A stretch of DNA of 10,555 nt. Origin: Lachnospiraceae bacterium UBA7027 (GTDB taxonomy: Bacteria > Bacillota > Clostridia > Lachnospirales > Lachnospiraceae). The stretch spans positions 1-10,555 of the forward strand of contig DLBG01000012.1 in the NCBI GenBank assembly GCA_002494135.1, written 5' to 3'. Every line of letters begins with the position of its first letter. The stretch's first letter is position 1. The translations under genes and the position numbers were made by a program. Of the stretch, positions 1 to 7,954 are shown piece by piece. The notes under the pieces were generated by a model, which ran no database searches, was not told where the DNA came from, and worked only from the letters and a program-made list of their open reading frames with translations.

Positions 1-1518
1 CGTTCTGGTATCGATGGAGGAAGTTGCCTCGTCTAAAATCAGCATCGGAGGCATGGTTAACATAACTCTGGAAATGCACAGTAACTGCTTCTGTCCCTGA
101 CTTAAAGAGGAATCGTCAATGACGGTATCCAGGCCCTTGGGAAGACGCCGGATAAAGCTCCATGCATGCGCTTCCTTTGCGGCCCTGATGATCTCTTCTT
201 CGGGCGCATCCTCGTTTCCGAACGCAATATTGGCACGCACCGTGTCCTTCTTGATCCAGGTTTCCTGCAGTACCATGCCGTAATTGGAACGAAGCGACTC
301 GCGGCTGACCGTCCGGTTATCCACGCCGTCCAGATAAATGGCACCGTCCTTCACATCGTAAAATCGCATCAGCAGATTGATAAAGGTTGTTTTTCCGCAG
401 CCGGTGGGGCCGACAATGGCCACATGCGTGCCGGCAGGAACCGAGAGGTTAAAATCTTCGATTAACGGTTTGTCTTCCGTATAAGAAAAATCCACGTTTA
501 CAATGTCCGTCCTGCCCGTAGCGTCCTTTAACGCCTCTTCGGGATCTTTACTCAACTCGGTTTCTTCGAGAAAGTCAAAGACTCTGTCTGCACAGGAAAA
601 GGCATTCTGCAGTTCCGTAATTACGCCGGAGATATCCGTAAAAGGCTTCATATACTGATTCGCATAGGCAAGCATTAAGGAAAGACCGCCCACGGTCAGT
701 TTACCGTCCAGAATCATGTATGCACCCATCAGGGCCACGCAGGCATAAATAACGGAATTGACCGCACGCGTGGACGGGTTCGTGAGCGAGGAATAAAAGA
801 CTGCCTTTTCGGATGCCTTTCCAAGGCGGTCGTTGATTTCGTTATAGCGTTCCTTTGCCCTCTCTTCATAGCCGAAGGCATGGACAATACGTTCCTCTCC
901 CACCATTTCCTCCACAAGCGCCGTCTGTTCGCCGCGGATTTCGTTCTGCAGGCGGAACATTTTATACGTGCCGGAGGCAATAAATTTTGAAACGAAGAAA
1001 GAAAGCGGCGTTAAAAGAATTACCAGAAGCGTCATTCCGGGATTCTTGGAAAACATGATCACCAGCGTCACCACAATCGTCACAACGCCCGAGAACAGCT
1101 GGGTAAAGCCGAGCAGCAGTCCGTCGGAAAGCTGGTCCGTATCCGTAATGATGCGGCTGACCACATCGCCGACGCCCTTTTTGTCCAGGTAGGAAATCGG
1201 CAGAAGCTGGATTTTACGGATGGCTCTGGCACGGATATTCTTCACGATGCCGAAGGTTAAACGGTTGTTGACCGCGCTCATGACCCAGGTTCCGATTCCG
1301 GCAATAAAGACGAAGCCCAGAATTTTCACCAGATCGGTATTTAATGCTTCGAAGTTAACGTTTCCGATGCCCGCAAGATAATCCACGCACTTTCCGAAAA
1401 GCACGGGAATGTAAAGTTGCAGAATCACGGTAACGGCGGAGAGTATGAGACTTAATAAAAGTAAAACCCGAAAGCCCTTTATAAAACGCATCAGTTTCTT
1501 TATAATCCGGAGGTTCAT
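1..1518 (-). CDS. ABC exporter half-transporter (TMD-NBD), second subunit, C-terminus off the window
   Basis: This is an open frame of 506 codons running off the left edge. It starts at ATG 1518, with an AAGGAGG ribosome site seven bases upstream and inside the end of the previous gene (ATGA overlap). Residues 1 to about 310 form a hydrophobic exporter domain, followed by the nucleotide-binding domain: Walker A GPTGCGKT at 370-377, Q-loop glutamine at 417 (GMVLQ), signature LSQGQ at 472-476, and Walker B LILDEATSS near 493-501 with the catalytic Glu at 497 intact. The D-loop SSID is present; the H-loop and about 70-90 residues are missing. The signature has Gln in place of the first Gly of LSGGQ. 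With a degenerate partner encoded directly upstream, this is best read as the catalytically competent half of a heterodimeric efflux pump (family knowledge: LmrCD, BmrCD and TM287/288 types). The substrate, drug, lipid or peptide, cannot be told. Confidence 0.93.
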   Translation of the reverse strand, partial: MNLRIIKKLMRFIKGFRVLLLLSLILSAVTVILQLYIPVLFGKCVDYLAGIGNVNFEALNTDLVKILGFVFIAGIGTWVMSAVNNRLTFGIVKNIRARAIRKIQLLPISYLDKKGVGDVVSRIITDTDQLSDGLLLGFTQLFSGVVTIVVTLVIMFSKNPGMTLLVILLTPLSFFVSKFIASGTYKMFRLQNEIRGEQTALVEEMVGEERIVHAFGYEERAKERYNEINDRLGKASEKAVFYSSLTNPSTRAVNSVIYACVALMGAYMILDGKLTVGGLSLMLAYANQYMKPFTDISGVITELQNAFSCADRVFDFLEETELSKDPEEALKDATGRTDIVNVDFSYTEDKPLIEDFNLSVPAGTHVAIVGPTGCGKTTFINLLMRFYDVKDGAIYLDGVDNRTVSRESLRSNYGMVLQETWIKKDTVRANIAFGNEDAPEEEIIRAAKEAHAWSFIRRLPKGLDTVIDDSSLSQGQKQLLCISRVMLTMPPMLILDEATSSIDTRT

Positions 1519-3260
1519 GCCGTCACCTCCTTCTCTTTTGCACTCTGGGATTCGTGGATTTCACGGTAAACCACGCAGTTTTCAAGCAGTTCTTCGTGTG
1601 TTCCGCATCCCGCGATTTCCCCGTCATCCAAAACCACAATCCGGTCCGCATACCGGATGCTTGCGGTACGTTGGGAAACGATAAATACCGTCATCCCGCC
1701 TTCTTTTTCCTTTAAGGCACGACGTAATTTTAAATCCGTGGCATAATCGAGAGCCGAGGAAGAATCGTCCAGAATCAGAATTTTCGGGTTCTTCACCAAA
1801 GCCCTTGCAATGGTGAGACGCTGCTTCTGTCCGCCGGAGAAATTCTTTCCGCCCTGCTCTACAAAAGCATCAAGACCGCCTTCTTTTTTCTTAACGATTT
1901 CCGCGGACTGGGAGGTTTCCACGGCTTTCATAAGTTCCCCGTCCGTGGCATTTTCGTTGCCCCAAAGCAGATTGTCGCGGATTGTTCCCGCGAATAAAAC
2001 CGCCTTCTGCGGCACAATACCGATGCCTTTAATCAGTTCGCCCTTTGCGTAATCCTTCACGTCCCTGCCGAAGACTTCCAACTTTCCTTCGGAAACGTCA
2101 AAGAATCGCGGAATTAAATTCACCAGCGTGGATTTACCCGAACCCGTACCGCCGATGATACCGACGGTTTCCCCTTCCTTTACATCAAAGGAAATGTGGC
2201 TTAATGCTGCCTCCGAAGCGCCGCCGTAGGTAAAGGACACGTCTTTGAAGCGGACGATCAGGTCCGATTCTTCGCCCGTTTTACCGGCAAAGGTATCCCC
2301 TCCTTTGTATTCCATTCCGGCGTCTTCTTTTAAAACAACGGATACGCGGTCTGCGCAGGCCAGCGCCTTATTCATCGTAATAATAAGCGATGCCAGTTTA
2401 ACAAGTTCCACAATCATCTGAGCCATGTAGTTGTATAAAGCAACCACGTCACCCTGCTCCATGCTGCCTTCAAATACGCTGCCGCCCGCCTTCCAGAAAA
2501 GGACGCAGGTTGCTATATTGATCAGCACATAGGTCGCAGGATTTAAAAGCGCGGACAGCCTGCCCACAAACAGATTCAGCTTCGTATAGGCATCGTTCTT
2601 CTGATCGAATTCCGCGATTTCCTCCTCTTCCCTGCAGAACGCGCGGATGACACGCACCCCGGTCAGATTCTCTCTTGTCGTCAGCAAAATGCCGTCCAGA
2701 TTCCCCTGCACCTTTTTATACAGAGGAATGGTAATCGTCATAATGAGGAATACCACACCGGTAAGTACGGGAATACTGACGGCAAAAATCAGTGCTGCCT
2801 TTACGTTAATCGTAAACGCCATAATCATGGCCCCGAAAACGATAAACGGAGACCGTAACAGAAGGCGCAGCACCATGTTAACGCCGTTTTGCAGCTGGGC
2901 CACGTCTCCCGTAAGGCGTGTAATTAACGTCTCGGTACCGAACCGGTCCAGTTTTTCGTGGGTAAAATTCTGAATATGCGCGAAAAGCTCCTTACGAAGG
3001 GCCGTCGCGAAACCGACCGCCGCCCTGGCAGAAAAAAACTGTGCCGTAATGGAAAACAAAAGTCCCATCACGGCAAGCGCAATGAGGAAAACAAAACGTA
3101 AAATCACGTACTGTTTATCCCCGTTTTTAATTCCGTTGTTAATAATGTCCGCAATGATCAGCGGAACAATCAGATCCAAAAGTGCCTCGATTAACTTAAA
3201 CGCAGGCGCCAGAATACTTTCTTTCGTATACGGTTTTAAGAATTTCAGCAATCCCTTCAA
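1515..3260 (-). CDS. ABC exporter half-transporter (TMD-NBD) with degenerate ATP site, first subunit
   Basis: A 581-residue full-length half-transporter. Residues 1-300 are the six-helix membrane domain. The nucleotide-binding domain has A-loop Tyr345, Walker A GGTGSGKST at 370-378, Q-loop Gln418, signature FSGGQ at 474-478, and Walker B ILILDD at 494-499. The catalytic Glu is replaced by Asp499 and the H-loop His by Gln530 (IVSQR). Those two changes mark the non-hydrolysing site of asymmetric exporters, while its normal signature should serve the partner's intact site. The start is TTG at 3260: CGGAG lies six bases upstream, the N-terminus MKGLLKFLKPY is typical of the family, and the next Met (residue 65) would remove the first helix. 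It begins three bases after the DMT gene and overlaps the next ABC gene by four bases, so the two subunits are probably translationally coupled. Substrate unknown. Confidence 0.95.
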   Translation of the reverse strand: MKGLLKFLKPYTKESILAPAFKLIEALLDLIVPLIIADIINNGIKNGDKQYVILRFVFLIALAVMGLLFSITAQFFSARAAVGFATALRKELFAHIQNFTHEKLDRFGTETLITRLTGDVAQLQNGVNMVLRLLLRSPFIVFGAMIMAFTINVKAALIFAVSIPVLTGVVFLIMTITIPLYKKVQGNLDGILLTTRENLTGVRVIRAFCREEEEIAEFDQKNDAYTKLNLFVGRLSALLNPATYVLINIATCVLFWKAGGSVFEGSMEQGDVVALYNYMAQMIVELVKLASLIITMNKALACADRVSVVLKEDAGMEYKGGDTFAGKTGEESDLIVRFKDVSFTYGGASEAALSHISFDVKEGETVGIIGGTGSGKSTLVNLIPRFFDVSEGKLEVFGRDVKDYAKGELIKGIGIVPQKAVLFAGTIRDNLLWGNENATDGELMKAVETSQSAEIVKKKEGGLDAFVEQGGKNFSGGQKQRLTIARALVKNPKILILDDSSSALDYATDLKLRRALKEKEGGMTVFIVSQRTASIRYADRIVVLDDGEIAGCGTHEELLENCVVYREIHESQSAKEKEVTA

Positions 3261-3263
3261 CTC

Positions 3264-4256
3264 TTACTCCGCTTCTCCCAGTCCTTCCGCAATACCCATA
3301 AGAACGATGCCGACGATGACCGCCACCACGCACGCATACTGGGAAGCCTTTAATTTTTCCTTTAAGAAAATCCGCGACAGAATTACGGAAACGATGCAGT
3401 AGGATGCAACCATCGGTGCTGCAAACATCGGCTTTCTTGCCATCGCAAATACATAGAAAACCTGACCGAATTCCTCGAAGCAGGCCGCCGTTCCCTTGTT
3501 GAGAATCTCCCCCTTCTGAAAAGGATTGTACGGCTTCTTCGTACGAATCAGCATATAAATCCATGCTACGATTCCGGCCAGTAAAAAGGTCAGTCCGTAA
3601 ATGATTAAGACATCAATCTCTCCGAGTCCAAGACCCGCCTCTTCGTCCAGAATGATTCCGTCCGCCGCCGTTCCGACGGTATCGAAAATACAATAAAGAA
3701 CCGGGAATAAAAGCGCCAGGGCTCCGAACTGATACTTGCGGTTCTTTGCCTTCTCTTCGGAAGTTTTCGCAAGTGCATTTGCTTCCTTTCTGGATAAGGA
3801 ATTCTCAACGACGGCAAGTGCAACCAGACCTCCGACAATCAGTACGGTACCGATGATGTTAAGAGGGGTAAAATCGCCGAGATCGTCGTTTACGGTACCC
3901 GTGACGGCAAAATAAACCATCATGGCAATCATGGAGAATGCACCGGATGCATTCTGTACCGGTGATACGATGGAAACTTCCAGATATCTTAATCCCGCAT
4001 AACCGATCACCATGGAAATGATGTAGGCAAGCGAAGCCGGTGAGTATTTTACCGCATTGATGAAAAACGATGCCGGTGAAAATCCGGTTTCGGAAAAAGG
4101 AAGCAGAATCAGGGCAACGACACCCATAACCAGGCCGACCCAGACTGCGATTTTTAAATGGGAATGTTTGTCTTCGGGATCCGTTCCCTTCTTGTAAAAC
4201 AGATCCGCTCCGCCCCATCCCAGAAGACAGATTAAAGAAAATATAAACCAGGACAT
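3264..4256 (-). CDS. DMT/EamA-like ten-helix membrane transporter
   Basis: A 330-residue integral membrane protein with about ten hydrophobic segments, near residues 2-20, 34-53, 72-92, 98-119, 132-150, 175-197, 212-237, 255-272, 276-296 and 305-324. The two halves are similar in layout, and the C-terminal half carries the EamA-like pattern SRIFLKEKLKASQY followed by a last glycine-rich helix. This places it in the drug/metabolite transporter superfamily; the substrate is not evident. A longer reading from ATG 4298 would overlap the pyk end. I chose ATG 4256 because GGAG lies seven bases before it and the first helix starts right there. It lies 22 bases after pyk and three bases before the ABC pair, so it is probably co-transcribed with both. 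A charged loop at about residues 151-174 separates the two five-helix halves. Confidence 0.82.
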   Translation of the reverse strand: MSWFIFSLICLLGWGGADLFYKKGTDPEDKHSHLKIAVWVGLVMGVVALILLPFSETGFSPASFFINAVKYSPASLAYIISMVIGYAGLRYLEVSIVSPVQNASGAFSMIAMMVYFAVTGTVNDDLGDFTPLNIIGTVLIVGGLVALAVVENSLSRKEANALAKTSEEKAKNRKYQFGALALLFPVLYCIFDTVGTAADGIILDEEAGLGLGEIDVLIIYGLTFLLAGIVAWIYMLIRTKKPYNPFQKGEILNKGTAACFEEFGQVFYVFAMARKPMFAAPMVASYCIVSVILSRIFLKEKLKASQYACVVAVIVGIVLMGIAEGLGEAE

Positions 4257-4278
4257 TCGATTACTCCACAAACTTTTT

Positions 4279-5697
4279 TTATTTACGAACCATCTCAACC
4301 TTGATGGTATTGGTATTGCCGGAACCGCCGTTAATCTGGCCGCCGGTCAGTACCACGTTATCCCCGCCTTTAAGGCCGAAGAGCTCCTTCGCCTGATTTA
4401 AGTTCTGATAAAACATGACATCCAGTGAATTATATTCTTCGCATAAGCAGGGATGAATTCCCCAGCTTAAATTGAGCTGTCTCCAGACCTTTTTGTCCGT
4501 GGTGGTTCCCAGAATGTCGCAGGGGCAGCGGAAACGGCTTACCATGCGGGCAGTCTTACCGGATACGGAGTTTACCACGATGCACTTGGCATCAACGTCG
4601 ATGGCCATGGCGCAGGTCGCATGGGAAATTGAATCCAGGGTGGAATTAATTTTAAATTCCGTATTCAGGAAACGCTTTTTGTAATCGATATGCTTCTCGG
4701 TGTATTCCGCGATTTCAGCCATGTTGCGCACCGCTTCCACGGGATGTTTTCCCGCAGCCGTTTCTCCCGAAAGCATGATTGCAGAAGAACCGTCATAAAC
4801 CGCATTGGCCACGTCGCTGATTTCCGCTCTGGTCGGACGCGGATTCTGAATCATGGATTCGAGCATTTCGGTGGCGGTAATGACACGCTTGCCGAGAAGT
4901 CTGCATTTCTGGATTAAAAATTTCTGAATGGCGGGAACCTCCACAAACGGAATTTCCACGCCGAGATCGCCGCGGGCTACCATAATGCCGTCCGCAACTT
5001 CGCAGATTTCGTCGATGTTGTCGACACCTGCGCGGTTTTCTATTTTCGCGATAATATTAATCTGCTTTCCGCCGTTTTCATCCAAAAGAGCACGCAGATC
5101 CGCAACGTCCTGTTTCGTGGAAACAAAGGAGGCTGCCACAAAATCCACGTCGTTCTCGATTCCGAAGAGAATGTCCGAACGGTCCTGTTCGGAAATGTAA
5201 TCTCCCTTCATCACTTTGTTGGGGAAATTCATGCTCTTGCGATCGGATAAAACACCGCCCGCAATTACTTCACAGACTGCCTTCGTGCCGTCAATCCGTT
5301 TTACTTCGCAGATGACAAGACCGTTGTTTACAAGAATTCTGTCTCCGACCTGAAGTTCCTCGCAAAGGTGGGGATAGTTAACGGAAACCTGTGTCTCATC
5401 TCCTTCCACATCCTCCGTTGTGAAAACAAACTCTGCACCTTCCTCCAAAGTAACCCTGCCGTTTTTGAAGGTTTTGATCCGGTATTCGGGACCCTTTGTA
5501 TCAAGCATGATGGGAATGGGTAAGCCCAGCTCGTCTCTTACTTTCTTAACCAGTTCGATTTTCTTTAAGTGCTCCTCATGCGTACCGTGGGAGAAATTGA
5601 GTCTTGCCACGTTCATTCCGGCTTCGCACATATTCTTTAACGTTTCCTCGTTCTCGCATGCGGGACCGATGGTACAGATAATTTTTGTTTTTCTCAT
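4279..5697 (-). CDS. pyk: pyruvate kinase
   Basis: A 472-residue pyruvate kinase, catalysing phosphoenolpyruvate + ADP to pyruvate + ATP in the cytosol, the last ATP-forming step of glycolysis. Visible motifs: KIICTIGPA at the N-terminus, ARLNFSHG (31-38), LDTKGPEYR (65-73), the catalytic lysine in IAKIEN (Lys218, Glu220), MVARGDLG (239-246), and TATEMLESM (274-282). PTRAEISDVANAV (288-300) and MLSGETAAGK (308-317) follow. Residues about 70-170 form the lid (B) domain, and the last 120 form the C domain that carries the allosteric site in this family. Length matches the short form; the extra C-terminal PEP-utiliser-like domain of Bacillus enzymes is absent. Small departures are TKGPEYR for the usual TKGPEIR and ATEMLESM for ATQMLESM. 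The start has AGGAAG six bases before ATG. It is first in an apparent operon with three transporter genes. Confidence 0.98.
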   Translation of the reverse strand: MRKTKIICTIGPACENEETLKNMCEAGMNVARLNFSHGTHEEHLKKIELVKKVRDELGLPIPIMLDTKGPEYRIKTFKNGRVTLEEGAEFVFTTEDVEGDETQVSVNYPHLCEELQVGDRILVNNGLVICEVKRIDGTKAVCEVIAGGVLSDRKSMNFPNKVMKGDYISEQDRSDILFGIENDVDFVAASFVSTKQDVADLRALLDENGGKQINIIAKIENRAGVDNIDEICEVADGIMVARGDLGVEIPFVEVPAIQKFLIQKCRLLGKRVITATEMLESMIQNPRPTRAEISDVANAVYDGSSAIMLSGETAAGKHPVEAVRNMAEIAEYTEKHIDYKKRFLNTEFKINSTLDSISHATCAMAIDVDAKCIVVNSVSGKTARMVSRFRCPCDILGTTTDKKVWRQLNLSWGIHPCLCEEYNSLDVMFYQNLNQAKELFGLKGGDNVVLTGGQINGGSGNTNTIKVEMVRK

Positions 5698-5739
5698 AGA
5701 ATGCTTCCTTTCGGTTCTTGTTTCTGTTCAACCTTTTCT

Positions 5740-5767
5740 ATTATACATAAAAAAAAGACTCCCGCAA
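5740..5767 (-). promoter_or_regulatory. predicted sigma-A promoter of the pyk-transporter operon
   Basis: On the minus strand, TTGCGG (5767-5762) and TATAAT (5745-5740) are separated by 16 bases containing a run of eight T. The predicted transcript starts near 5733 and gives a leader of about 35 bases before the pyk ATG. The -10 is a perfect match; the -35 is only partial. No other promoter or terminator was found between this and the left edge, so it may serve all four genes. Confidence 0.6.
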
Positions 5768-5796
5768 TTGTGAAACCATCCAATAATTGTTATACT
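5768..5796 (+). promoter_or_regulatory. predicted sigma-A promoter of the AraC-family gene
   Basis: TTGTGA (5768-5773) and TATACT (5791-5796) are separated by 17 bases. The predicted start is near 5803, giving a leader of about 43 bases. Its -35 box directly abuts the -35 box of the divergent pyk promoter, so one bound protein could affect both. The repeated hexamer AATTGT at 5766-5771 and 5785-5790, 19 bases apart, overlaps this promoter and could be a regulator site. That role is inferred only. Confidence 0.6.
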
Positions 5797-5845
5797 ATAA
5801 GTGTTTTATAGGGAAATCTGCCACCATGTGTAAAAGGAGTTTTTT

Positions 5846-6811
5846 ATGGCTGACAATTCTTACGAATCCCTTCAGGAAGTCGTAGAACACGAAAATACAG
5901 ATTATCCGGTGGGCGTTTACTATGTCGAACCCGATGAGATGTTCATGGAACATGTGCGCTGGCACTGGCATACGGAGAATGAATTCGATTTAATCAAGGA
6001 AGGCGCCGCGGAATTCTATATCGGTGACAAAACCTACCGGCTCGAGGAAGGCGAAGCGATTTTCATAAGCCGCGATTTGATGCACTCCATCCGCGCCGTG
6101 GGAAGCAAAAGCTGTGTCATCATGTCCGTCATCTTCTCGTCGGACTTTGTTTTTCCGAATCACGATTCCGCGCTTGCGAATACCTATCTTCGTCCCGTGG
6201 AGAACGATCCCTCTTTCCGTTTTCGGATTTTCCGTCCGAACGAACGCTGGGAGCGGACCGTTATTTCCTACATCAACGAAATCATCTATACGAATCTCGA
6301 AAAGGAATTCGGCTATGAACTGCAGACACAGAGCCTTTTATGCCAGCTTCTTCTGACCTTCCTTTCCAAGGTGAATGCCGAACAGAGGGAAGTAAGCCGC
6401 GAAACGGTCACAAAAAAATCCCTGACGGCGGATGAAATCCGCATCAAGGATGCCATTGTTTTTATCGAACAGAATTATCAGGACCAGGTAACGCTCGAAG
6501 ACATTGCCTCTTCCATCCATGTAAGTAAAAGCGAATGCTGCCGCCTTTTCCATCGTGCGGTCAATATGACGCCCTTTGAATATCTGATGCACTATCGCAT
6601 CTTAAAAGCGGCAGACTTAATTCAGAAAAATTTAAAAGACCCGATTCCCATTTCCGAGCTTGCAACCATAGTCGGCTTCAACAATGCCAGCTATTTTAAC
6701 AAGCGTTTCCGCGAATACTTCGGCTGTACGCCCACCCAGTATCGTAAAATGGCCAAAACCGACCACCGCGATAAACTGGGAACCTTCGGGCTTTCACTGT
6801 CTCACATTTAA
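5846..6811 (+). CDS. AraC-family transcriptional regulator with N-terminal cupin-like sensor domain
   Basis: A 321-residue cytoplasmic DNA-binding protein. Residues about 20-100 look like the AraC-type cupin: [11 protein letters not shown] followed by a glycine-bearing strand ([15 protein letters not shown]) and a histidine near 80 in MHSIRAVG. The middle, about 120-180, is helical and may be a linker or dimer region. Residues about 198-301 hold the two helix-turn-helix motifs: [20 protein letters not shown] (216-235), then [21 protein letters not shown] (268-288), ending in the family pattern [10 protein letters not shown]. The start is ATG 5846 with AAGGAG six bases upstream. Family members usually sense a small molecule, often a sugar or related metabolite; the ligand here is not identifiable. 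It is transcribed divergently from pyk across 148 bases and its 3' end overlaps prfA. Control of the divergent operon or of itself is plausible but inferred. Confidence 0.93.
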   Translation: MADNSYESLQEVVEHENTDYPVGVYYVEPDEMFMEHVRWHWHTENEFDLIKEGAAEFYIGDKTYRLEEGEAIFISRDLMHSIRAVGSKSCVIMSVIFSSDFVFPNHDSALANTYLRPVENDPSFRFRIFRPNERWERTVISYINEIIYTNLEKEFGYELQTQSLLCQLLLTFLSKVNAEQREVSRETVTKKSLTADEIRIKDAIVFIEQNYQDQVTLEDIASSIHVSKSECCRLFHRAVNMTPFEYLMHYRILKAADLIQKNLKDPIPISELATIVGFNNASYFNKRFREYFGCTPTQYRKMAKTDHRDKLGTFGLSLSHI

Positions 6812-7887
6812 TATTCCGATTCGTTCATCTTTGCAAGCTTTGCGGCCTGATCGGCTGCAATGCAGGCATCGATGATTTCCTGGATGTCTCCGTTCATGAT
6901 TTTATCCAGTTTATACAAAGTCAGACCGATTCTGTGATCCGTAACCCTTCCCTGCGGGAAGTTGTAGGTACGGATCTTTTCGCTTCTGTCGCCCGTTCCG
7001 ACCTGGGAACGGCGAAGTTCGGCTTCCGCATCATGCTTCTTCTGCTGCTCGAGATCATAGAGTTTGGCGCGCAGCAGGGCAAATGCTTTGGCCTTATTCT
7101 GAAGCTGGGATTTCTCCGTCTGGGAATAAATGACGATTCCGGTCGGATAATGGGTCAGACGAACCGCGGAGTCCGTGGTATTGACGCACTGTCCGCCGCA
7201 GCCCGAAGCACGCATGACATCGATTCGGATATCGCTTTCGTTGATTTCCACATCCACTTCTTCCGCCTCCGGCATTACAGCCACGCTGGCGGTGGAGGTA
7301 TGAATTCTTCCGCCGGATTCGGTTTCAGGAACACGCTGTACACGGTGAACGCCGCTTTCGTATTTCATCACGGAATAAGCGCCCTGTCCGGTAATCATGA
7401 ATTCCACTTCCTTCATGCCGCCGATTCCGGTCTCATCCGCGTTGATGGTCTCGATTCTCCAGTGATGTGCTTCGGAGAAATGCACATACATGCGGTAAAG
7501 TTCCGCCGCAAACAACGCCGCTTCATCTCCGCCGGCACCCGCGCGGATTTCCACGATAACGTTTTTCTCATCATTCGGGTCCTTCGGAAGCAGAAGGATT
7601 TTCATTTCCTGCTCAAGCTCTTCCACACGCTTCTTGGCACCCGAGAGTTCTTCCTTTAACATCTCTCTCATTTCTTCATCGGACTCGGATTCAAGCATGG
7701 AGAGGCTGTCCTCGATATCCTGTTTTGCCTTTTTGTATGACGTATATGCTTCCACAAGCGGAGCCAGATCGCTTTGCTCCTTCATTAATTTGCGGAATCT
7801 TGCCGCATCGTTTGCAACGTCCGGGGACTGAAGTTCCACCATCAAATCCTCGTATCTTCTGAGTAAATCTTCCAGTTTGTCAAACAT
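6808..7887 (-). CDS. prfA: peptide chain release factor 1 (RF1)
   Basis: A 359-residue RF1, which recognises UAA and UAG in the ribosomal A site and triggers peptidyl-tRNA hydrolysis. Residues 1-100 are the helical N-terminal domain. [14 protein letters not shown] (114-127) opens the decoding domain, and the stop-reading tripeptide is Pro187-Glu188-Thr189 in [18 protein letters not shown]. The catalytic GGQ is at 231-233, followed by [17 protein letters not shown]. The residues flanking GGQ are Cys230 and Cys234 (GCGGQCVN), where E. coli RF1 has Ala and His (GAGGQHVN). The P-E-T tripeptide rather than SPF, and the length, fit RF1 and not RF2. The start is ATG 7887 with GAGG seven bases upstream. 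It is last in the block after prmC, whose product methylates this GGQ glutamine. Its TAA overlaps the TAA of the convergent AraC gene, and no terminator hairpin is visible at that junction. Confidence 0.98.
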   Translation of the reverse strand: MFDKLEDLLRRYEDLMVELQSPDVANDAARFRKLMKEQSDLAPLVEAYTSYKKAKQDIEDSLSMLESESDEEMREMLKEELSGAKKRVEELEQEMKILLLPKDPNDEKNVIVEIRAGAGGDEAALFAAELYRMYVHFSEAHHWRIETINADETGIGGMKEVEFMITGQGAYSVMKYESGVHRVQRVPETESGGRIHTSTASVAVMPEAEEVDVEINESDIRIDVMRASGCGGQCVNTTDSAVRLTHYPTGIVIYSQTEKSQLQNKAKAFALLRAKLYDLEQQKKHDAEAELRRSQVGTGDRSEKIRTYNFPQGRVTDHRIGLTLYKLDKIMNGDIQEIIDACIAADQAAKLAKMNESEY

Positions 7888-7954
7888 ACCTTAACCTCAA
7901 TTCTGTATCTGTTTCTTTGCAGTTCTTATCTACGATGTATATCGGGCTTTTCTA
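7880..7954 (-). other. in-frame open extension from the prmC TAG to a TGA at the prfA start (possible RF1-sensing junction)
   Basis: The prmC gene stops at TAG (7954-7952). Beyond it, the same frame stays open for 23 codons across the whole gap and meets TGA at 7882-7880, three bases after the prfA ATG (7887-7885). UAG is read by RF1 alone and UGA by RF2 alone. If RF1 ran short, ribosomes reading through the TAG would end at the prfA start region and could reinitiate there. The layout is seen directly; the regulatory role is inference, and an open run of this length is not rare by chance. Confidence 0.25.

Noticed and set aside
5768..5790. Possible catabolite-response (cre) site near the pyk promoter
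   Set aside because: TGTGAAACC resembles half of the consensus, but the central CG and the matching second half are absent.
5826..5887. Short upstream open frame (ATGTGT...) overlapping the start of the AraC-family gene
   Set aside because: No ribosome binding site precedes its ATG, whereas AAGGAG is well placed for ATG 5846. It is most likely chance.
6934..7659. Long plus-strand open frame (241 codons) opposite prfA
   Set aside because: It is fully antisense to RF1, whose motifs are unmistakable. The translation has low-complexity, non-family character, and no ribosome site precedes it.
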